Part shown: in pieces, positions 7,401-10,015 of the stretch
Numbering within the stretch: the first letter of the stretch is position 1
How the letters are laid out: each line of letters starts with the position of its first letter
NCBI GenBank assembly: GCA_002751075.1
Contig: NAOQ01000225.1
Span: 90,281 to 100,295, forward strand
Source of the DNA: Ichthyophonus hoferi
Taxonomy: Eukaryota > Opisthokonta > Ichthyosporea > Ichthyophonida > Ichthyophonidae
Reading direction: 5' to 3'
DNA length: 10,015 bases
Position numbers and translations under genes: made by a program
The notes under the pieces: model-generated
What the model saw: only the letters and a program-made list of their open reading frames with translations
Databases searched by the model: none
What the model was told of the DNA's origin: nothing

Positions 7401-10015
7401 AATCTGAATATTTTATATAGGATACTGAATTGGACGAAGATATTTTAGTGTGTGAACATAATAGCTATTAGGTACTTCACCCATTTATTTGAATAATTTT
7501 AAATTTTTATACTAGTGGTGGAGAAGTTTTATTTTATTACGCATACTTTAATGTGACTGGTTAGTTTTTACTGGATTCATTGGATTTGTTAAACCTTCAA
7601 TCAAATAATTTTTTCTTTTTCTTTAGTTAAGTATTTCTTTATTCTTGAACTTCCGAGTAGATTTACTCAAGGATATATTATATGTGGTTTGGTTATTAAT
7701 GCAGGTAATTAAGGGTACTACTATAACAATTCGTTACCATTGCTACCATTGATGAACTCTAAGGTGTTACCATATATTCTTAAACTATATTTAAATATAT
7801 TATATTATTGTATTATTAAACTATTATACTATTGTACCATTATTTTATTATTTTATTATACTATTATTGTGGAATTTAACTACACTCACAATGCTTGAAA
7901 CACTAATTATAACCTTAATTTATTAATACCAATTTACTAATTAGTCTATATATGGTCTATTACAACTTATGTCAATAAAGGTCTGCTCAACATGGCTACA
8001 TACCCAATATGAGTGAAACAACAGTTGTATTTTTTCTTAATGTATTAATTAATTACTTAGTTCCAGGCTATTAATAATTTTTGGCTATTGAACTACTTCT
8101 CAATAAGATTATATATAGTATGCTATATTTAAAAGGCATCAAATGGTTATCTCCGTGACCAGATCTACTTCTTAATTTTTTGATAACTGTTCTGAATAAA
8201 ACTGTTTGACCTTTATTTAATTCCTTGCTTGCAATCACATCTTGCCTCCATACTGGGTGAGATAATAACTATATAATAACTATAACACTATGTGATATTA
8301 ACTGCAACATGCATGCTTATATTACCTTACATTATACGATATTTCACTGCGTTATACTATATGCTTATACTTAAACATATTACAGAGAACATAATCATCT
8401 AGAGGATATCAAAGAACACAACCTGCATATTATGCACACTAAAGGAGAGTTGCATCAAGACCGTAAGGTAAAAGATAGAGGTTTGGATTGGTTTTGATAT
8501 TGTACTATATAGTAATATATGGCAGTATATAGTAATAGTAGTAATATATAATAGTATATAGTAGTATATAGTAATATATAGTAGTCTATAGTAATATATG
8601 GTAGTATATAATAATATATAGTAATGTTTAATAGTATATAGTAATATATAGTAATATAGTAGTATATTCTATTTTTTTTGGTTATGCATTAATATATGTA
8701 TGTGTATGTTTATTTATGTACTATATTGACAGACATAGAAACATGTATGTTATATAAGGATTCGATTAGCTGCACATGCATGCATATGAGATCATTGGAC
8801 CCATAAATCTATACATATACTTATAAATATGCCAGCTGGTTTGGATATAAATATATTTTGAAAATTACATGCCGTACATTTAAGTTTTAAAGTGACTATA
8901 ACTATATGCTAATTGGATAGTATTATACAGGAGAGATTTGAAGAGAGCTTGCGTGGATTTGAGAAACTGTCTACTGGTACCTCTACATTGGCTGATCTAT
9001 TAGATAGGGTAGGGGGTGAGCGTGGGTAATGGACTGCTGTATATATGTATGGATCGCTATGTATATCTTACGTGTCTACTCACTATATATAGTTGCTGTA
9101 TTTTCAACATAAGCTTATATTATATTATATTAGGCTAGGTTAGCTTGCTTTTTTGAATTTTATTTATAATTATATCTATTTAAACAATTGCTAACATACA
9201 TATATAGAGTCTCCCATATTTTCTAACTAATTCTTATCCCACAGGATCTACCTGATCTACCTGTCCGCGAATCAAAGTATATATATATTTTTTTTTAAAA
9301 AACGTGGTTTTAGTTATTACAATCTACTTTGATAGTGTTAGATCATTGGTTATAGCGTGGTCTTTATATATATTTGTTATATATTTTTTGTTCTTTTTTT
9401 ATTCTTAGCTCTCCATTTATTAATTGAAAATATTATAACCAGTTATATGGTTTCTGCATATTTATTGGATTAAGTCGAGTTACTTGTATTATATGTATAT
9501 TAATTGTAGAATAGAATATAATTTAAAATCTAACTAGGCTATAAGAGGCATTAATTATTTTATCTATATCTCACCGCAACCTTTTTAAAAAAAACCTTAA
9601 TTTGGCTATTGGGTAATTCAGGTAATTGGTTAATAATCACATATTCTTATCTGTCCTGAACCTATCCCGAACCTATCTTGAACCTATAGGGACGAGAAAG
9701 TGGGAATTTCTCTTGGAAATAGGTTTGGAGATGGAGATGGCGTGGGGGGGATATGGGAAGATGACGATATGAGGTCCTTCTATGAAAACCTTGTTGAACT
9801 CAGAGCATTTGTTCCTGCCGTCTTATTTGGTTCTACTGGTAGGTGTGGGAATGGTAGTACTAATACTAATAATAATAGTAATAGTAATAGTAATAGTAAT
9901 AGTAATAGTAATAGTAATAGTAATAGTAATAGTAATAGTAATAGTAGTAAGAGTAATAGTAATAGTAATAGTAATAGTAATAGTAATAGTAATAGTAGTA
10001 GTAGTAGTAGTAGTA
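399..10015 (+). CDS. UPF2: UPF2 homologue (nonsense-mediated mRNA decay scaffold), 14 exons, partial at both ends
   Basis: UPF2 is the cytoplasmic/perinuclear scaffold that bridges UPF1 and the exon-junction-complex factor UPF3 in nonsense-mediated decay. It carries three MIF4G domains; this window covers the N-terminal charged region, all of MIF4G-1 and the start of the following linker. Joined exons: 399-522, 990-1044, 1681-1763, 2581-2660, 3366-3464, 3821-3961, 4471-4552, 4902-5014, 5575-5650, 5973-6051, 8386-8467, 8931-9008, 9245-9276, 9690-10015. All introns are GT..AG and all phases agree. Diagnostic peptides, recalled against human and plant UPF2, are LDSNLQKTTRF (human LDSSLKKNTAF), GVNLSKFVEE, VELCSLMHQRY (human VHLCSLFHQRY), VITTFCRYC (human VISFCRHC), HTKGELHQDR (human HSKGELSEDR), STLADLLD, and GGIWEDDDMRSFYENL. 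The start codon and the later MIF4G domains lie outside the window. Family identity is firm; exact splice sites are inferred without transcript data. Confidence 0.93.
523..989 (+). other. Intron 1 (467 bp)
   Basis: GTGAGT..CATAG intron. It holds a T-rich tract near 587-605 and short TAGTATGATATA repeats at about 656-725. The rest is AT-rich without other recognisable features. Confidence 0.8.
990..1044 (+). CDS. UPF2: UPF2 exon 2: charged N-terminal segment
   Basis: A 55-base exon between acceptor GCATAG and donor GTAAGT. With the preceding G it reads ETKKREEEEAAHAAELET and ends two bases into a Gln codon. It continues the Glu-rich helix of exon 1. A CTGAC branch-site candidate lies at 971-975. 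Confidence 0.8.
1045..1680 (+). other. Intron 2 (636 bp)
   Basis: GTAAGT..TCCAG intron. Roughly its second half is a long TATA/TGTA microsatellite. Open frames seen on both strands over 1272-1692 are produced by that repeat. Confidence 0.85.
1370..1622. repeat. (TA)n / (TGTA)n compound microsatellite
   Basis: Starts with an (AT) run, then about 230 bases of TGTA units with ATAT and ACGTACGT interruptions. It has the same orientation as the tracts at 1-192 and 5041-5110. Confidence 0.95.
1681..1763 (+). CDS. UPF2: UPF2 exon 3: end of charged region
   Basis: Reads EALDLELQAQGRTEAKKR followed by LRDANLQAY. The motif resembles the plant-type run RTEARKRLKEANL just before the MIF4G-1 domain. The acceptor has a strong pyrimidine tract and a CTAAC branch candidate near 1646. 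The donor is GTATGA after 1763. The open frame runs on past this donor, but joining here to 2581 gives LQAYTISRDPSIIKN, the same spacing as human UPF2. Length is 83 bases, so skipping it would shift the frame. Confidence 0.85.
1804..2003. repeat. TATAC/TACTA-type degenerate array
   Basis: About 200 bases of diverged TATACTATAC and TATCATAC units. The reading frames across it (such as 1776-2042) are Tyr/Leu/Ile-rich repeat translations with no independent support. Confidence 0.9.
2239..2487. repeat. CATA/TACA-rich stretches, opposite in orientation to the TGTA tracts
   Basis: Interrupted CATA units occur at 2239-2317 and again at 2420-2487. They are the reverse complement of the TGTA tracts, so the pre-mRNA could pair them with the TGTA tract of intron 2. 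Confidence 0.8.
2581..2660 (+). CDS. UPF2: UPF2 exon 4: start of the first MIF4G domain
   Basis: Reads ISRDPSIIKNLDSNLQKTTR then FKNKIK, which lines up without gaps with the human run RPEENFFSRLDSSLKKNTAFVKKLK. The acceptor is GGTCCAG with a CTTACTAAT branch candidate near 2551. The donor is GTTTTC, poor after the first GT, but the Lys|Val junction keeps exact spacing with human UPF2. An open reading frame on the opposite strand here (2477-2674) is a shadow. Confidence 0.85.
2661..3365 (+). other. Intron 4 (705 bp)
   Basis: GTTTTC..AACAG intron. AT-rich with several ATTGG/CCAAT pentamers (near 2731, 2823, 3022, 3052, 3341). I see no gene or mobile element in it. Confidence 0.8.
3366..3464 (+). 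CDS. UPF2: UPF2 exon 5: MIF4G-1 helices
   Basis: Thirty-three whole codons (phase 0 at both ends) reading VLSDANRASIVIEFQGVNLS then KFVEEVVEIIVSE. It aligns gap-free with human TITEQQRDSLSHDFNGLNLS, and NLSKF is typical of UPF2. The acceptor is AAACAG and the donor GTAGGG. The frame runs past the donor but ends soon after in intronic sequence. Confidence 0.93.
3465..3820 (+). other. Intron 5 (356 bp) with very long CT-rich tract
   Basis: GTAGGG..CCTAG intron. Its 3' part is mostly C and T, an oversized polypyrimidine tract before exon 6. Confidence 0.88.
3664..3790 (+). repeat. Polypyrimidine CT/CTT microsatellite with mirror symmetry
   Basis: Runs of TCTCTC and TTCTTC, nearly pure pyrimidine on this strand. 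Around 3715-3745 CTCTCT blocks flank a CTTCTTCTTC centre, an approximate mirror repeat. As an RNA it would be a strong site for polypyrimidine-tract-binding proteins. Confidence 0.88.
3821..3961 (+). CDS. UPF2: UPF2 exon 6: MIF4G-1 core
   Basis: Forty-seven whole codons beginning AKIKDMSVAVELCSLMHQRY and continuing EAFAESIATAVMGRF to a final MKQMMK. The CSLMHQRY run is the clearest UPF2 signature in the window (human CSLFHQRY, plant CSLLHQRY). The acceptor CCTAG follows an exceptionally long CT-rich tract; the donor is GTGAGG. Confidence 0.95.
3962..4470 (+). other. Intron 6 (509 bp), GC-richer first half
   Basis: GTGAGG..TACAG intron. Its first 250 bases are purine-rich and less AT-rich than the other introns. 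They contain an 11-base direct repeat, GGTATTACGTA, at 3970 and 3982. The exon 6 frame stays open into it until a stop at 4081-4083. An opposite-strand frame (3817-4209) resembles no protein I recognise. Confidence 0.8.
4471..4552 (+). CDS. UPF2: UPF2 exon 7: MIF4G-1 helix
   Basis: Reads DNEATAIQKRVSIYRTAIRL then WGELIIF and ends one base into a Gly codon. It matches the UPF2 region around human KLRTDLRFIAELTIVGIF. The acceptor is GCTACAG and the donor GTAGCC. Confidence 0.92.
4553..4901 (+). other. Intron 7 (349 bp)
   Basis: GTAGCC..AATAG intron, strongly AT-rich. It has repeated TATTGGTTA-like words near 4609, 4640 and 4753. No other feature is visible. Confidence 0.82.
4902..5014 (+). CDS. 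UPF2: UPF2 exon 8: MIF4G-1 helices
   Basis: With the preceding G it reads GVLKNADDLLAVLQEFCLLD, then KDHQYLNVITTFCRYCNE. The VITTFCRYC run corresponds to human VISFCRHC. The acceptor is CCCAATAG with a CTTAACC branch candidate near 4870; the donor is GTATGT. A TATA/TGTA microsatellite starts within ten bases of the donor. Confidence 0.93.
5015..5574 (+). other. Intron 8 (560 bp)
   Basis: GTATGT..ACTAG intron. It opens with a TATA/TGTA microsatellite, then AT-rich sequence with TATAGTGCAATATA-like near-repeats at about 5335-5405. No gene is visible. Confidence 0.83.
5024..5118. repeat. TATA/TGTA microsatellite
   Basis: TATATA runs followed by TGTA units, beginning ten bases after the exon 8 donor and ending in GTGTTTGTGTG. 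Confidence 0.9.
5575..5650 (+). CDS. UPF2: UPF2 exon 9: MIF4G-1 helix
   Basis: Reads DLLGILPRKQRMLLDKYKLE then VPRLK plus one base. It corresponds to human DDIAGLVPRKVKSAAEKFNL; the LPRK turn is shared. The acceptor is ATACTAG with a TCTAACAC branch candidate near 5540; the donor is GTAGTT. Confidence 0.92.
5651..5972 (+). other. Intron 9 (322 bp)
   Basis: GTAGTT..TCCAG intron, AT-rich, with an ACTAACC branch candidate. No other feature is seen. Confidence 0.82.
5973..6051 (+). CDS. UPF2: UPF2 exon 10: MIF4G-1 helix
   Basis: With the preceding G it reads VLPENQMTQFREIIHKYYNT then LAQHLV and two bases of an Arg codon. It matches human SPEKQQPFQNLLKEYFTSL. The acceptor is CCTCCAG with an ACTAACC branch candidate near 5948; the donor is GTGTGT. 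It precedes the largest intron, and the frame stays open past the donor to 6319 without further UPF2 similarity. Confidence 0.92.
6623..6695 (+). pseudogene. tRNA-like sequence (degenerate; SINE head or tRNA pseudogene)
   Basis: An A box, TAGCTCAGTTGG (6630-6641), fits the consensus exactly. A B box, GTTCAAATC (6676-6684), sits in a T-arm whose inner four base pairs form. However, the acceptor arm (GGTCTAT against TGGCCCC) pairs poorly, the anticodon arm does not form and the D stem is weak, so a working tRNA is unlikely. Four Ts at 6701-6704 could end a Pol III transcript. Both promoter boxes persist, as expected for a tRNA-derived SINE head. Confidence 0.65.
6768..7235. repeat. Tandem duplication, two diverged units of about 225 bp
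   Basis: Unit 1 (6768-6992) and unit 2 (6993 to about 7235) share GTATAG, GACAATAGTAGC, CAGYTCTCTCTCTG, ATTGGTGTARCTGCTGT, AACAACTGTA, and TTGGAATRTCC..AAGGATT in the same order. The offset is 225 bases at the start. They differ by many substitutions and small length changes, so the duplication is not recent. Confidence 0.88.
8386..8467 (+). CDS. UPF2: UPF2 exon 11: MIF4G-1 helix
   Basis: Completes the split Arg codon, then reads EHNHLEDIKEHNLHIMHTKG followed by ELHQDRK. HTKGELHQDR is the counterpart of human HSKGELSEDR and plant NAKGELSED. The acceptor is ATTACAG and the donor GTAAAA. Nothing of UPF2 is missing between this exon and exon 10 despite the 2,334-base intron. Confidence 0.94.
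8468..8930 (+). other. Intron 11 (463 bp)
   Basis: GTAAAA..TACAG intron. Its first part is a TAGTATATAGTAATATA array; the rest is AT-rich without other features. Confidence 0.83.
8500..8670. repeat. GTATATAGTAATATA degenerate minisatellite
   Basis: About 170 bases of alternating AGTATATAGT and AGTAATATAT units with small variations. Confidence 0.9.
8931..9008 (+). CDS. UPF2: UPF2 exon 12: end of MIF4G-1
   Basis: Twenty-six whole codons reading ERFEESLRGFEKLSTGTSTL then ADLLDR. SLADLLDE is the human counterpart. The acceptor is TATACAG and the donor GTAGGG. Read through, the following intron meets a stop within eight codons. Confidence 0.93.
9245..9276 (+). CDS. UPF2: UPF2 exon 13: 32-base microexon
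   Basis: Reads DLPDLPVRES and two bases of a Lys codon, matching human MPDLP right after LADLLDEN. The acceptor is CCCACAG with a TCTAACT branch candidate near 9223; the donor is GTATAT. It is the shortest exon in the window, and its placement is strongly supported because joining restores LADLLDRDLPDLP. Confidence 0.9.
9277..9689 (+). other. Intron 13 (413 bp)
   Basis: GTATAT..CTATAG intron. AT-rich with T and A runs near 9287-9302. Three GAACCTAT copies lie next to its acceptor. The 236-base intron before it (9009-9244) shows nothing but a clean branch site and acceptor. Confidence 0.82.
9658..9687 (+). repeat. GAACCTAT triplicate at the exon 14 acceptor
   Basis: GAACCTAT occurs at 9658, 9669 and 9680 with an 11-base period. 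The last copy runs into the ATAG acceptor, and the branch-site adenosine probably lies within one of the copies. Confidence 0.85.
9690..10015 (+). CDS. UPF2: UPF2 exon 14 (runs off the window): post-MIF4G-1 conserved segment and Asn-Ser linker
   Basis: Completes the Lys codon, then reads DEKVGISLGNRFGDGDGVG, followed by GGIWEDDDMRSFYENL and VELRAFVPAVLFGSTG. This is the conserved UPF2 segment after MIF4G-1 (human GGIWEDEDARNFYENL then IDLKAFVPAILF). From about 9856 the frame passes into an Asn/Ser repeat and stays open to the edge. The repeat sits where other UPF2 proteins have an acidic, low-complexity linker. A possible donor at 9843 (GTGTGG) could end the exon before the repeat; I cannot exclude that. 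Confidence 0.88.
9856..10015 (+). repeat. In-frame (AGTAAT)n microsatellite encoding Asn-Ser
   Basis: From 9877 the sequence is almost pure AGT-AAT, with one AAG codon at 9949 and a switch to pure AGT near the window edge. In the exon 14 frame this is poly(Asn-Ser), then poly-Ser, with no stop. Codon choice is uniform (only AAT and AGT), as expected for replication slippage. Confidence 0.95.

Larger units (their letters stand above)
6052..8385 (+). other. Intron 10 (2,334 bp), the largest
   Basis: GTGTGT..TACAG intron. It is nearly three times longer than any other here. The excess is partly explained by a SINE-like block at about 6623-7260. The stretch 7260-8385 is AT-rich with TATTATACTATTA repeats at about 7790-7870 and no recognisable gene on either strand. 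Confidence 0.85.

Noticed and set aside
6052-8385. A nested protein gene in the large intron
   Set aside because: No convincing open frame or exon chain was found on either strand, and no UPF2 sequence is missing across it.
1-10015. CRISPR array, bacterial operon or retroelement coding region
   Set aside because: The repeats are simple microsatellites without spacers; I saw no reverse transcriptase, transposase or bacterial gene structure on either strand.

Overview
This window holds the 5' and middle part of one intron-rich eukaryotic gene on the + strand. It encodes a UPF2 homologue (regulator of nonsense transcripts 2, the nonsense-mediated-decay scaffold). I placed fourteen coding exons by joining GT..AG introns so that the reading frame stays open and the peptide can be compared, from memory, with human and Arabidopsis UPF2. 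The junctions are phase-consistent. Where I compared them, the joined peptide keeps the same spacing as human UPF2 across several junctions. The gene is incomplete at both ends. The first supported exon has no Met and needs an upstream exon, and the last exon runs off the right edge inside an Asn-Ser repeat. About 1,450 coding bases (about 483 residues) are visible.

Layout: 1-192 is a (TGTA)n microsatellite. 193-398 is non-coding sequence ending at the first recognised acceptor. Exons 1-3 (399-1763) encode the charged Lys/Glu-rich N-terminal segment. Exons 4-13 (2581-9276) encode the first MIF4G domain. Exon 14 (9690 to the end) encodes the conserved GGIWEDDDMRSFYENL segment just after that domain, then an Asn-Ser linker. 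Introns are AT-rich and 236-817 bp long, except the tenth (6052-8385), which is 2,334 bp. That intron contains a degenerate tRNA-like sequence with recognisable A and B boxes, a short CpG-rich stretch, and two tandem units of about 225 bp. Together these resemble a tRNA-headed SINE-type insertion.

Organism: a nuclear genome using the standard code, with strongly AT-rich introns, short exons (32-141 bp internally), CTRAY-like branch sites, and many TGTA, TACTA and CT microsatellites. This suggests a protist, alga or early-branching fungus, but I cannot assign a lineage. Nothing bacterial, viral or CRISPR-like is present.

No clearly new multi-gene system is visible. The points most worth a second look are the SINE-like insertion with its duplicated unit, the coding Asn-Ser microsatellite, the opposed TGTA/TACA repeats around exon 3, and the duplicated acceptor edge upstream of exon 1.
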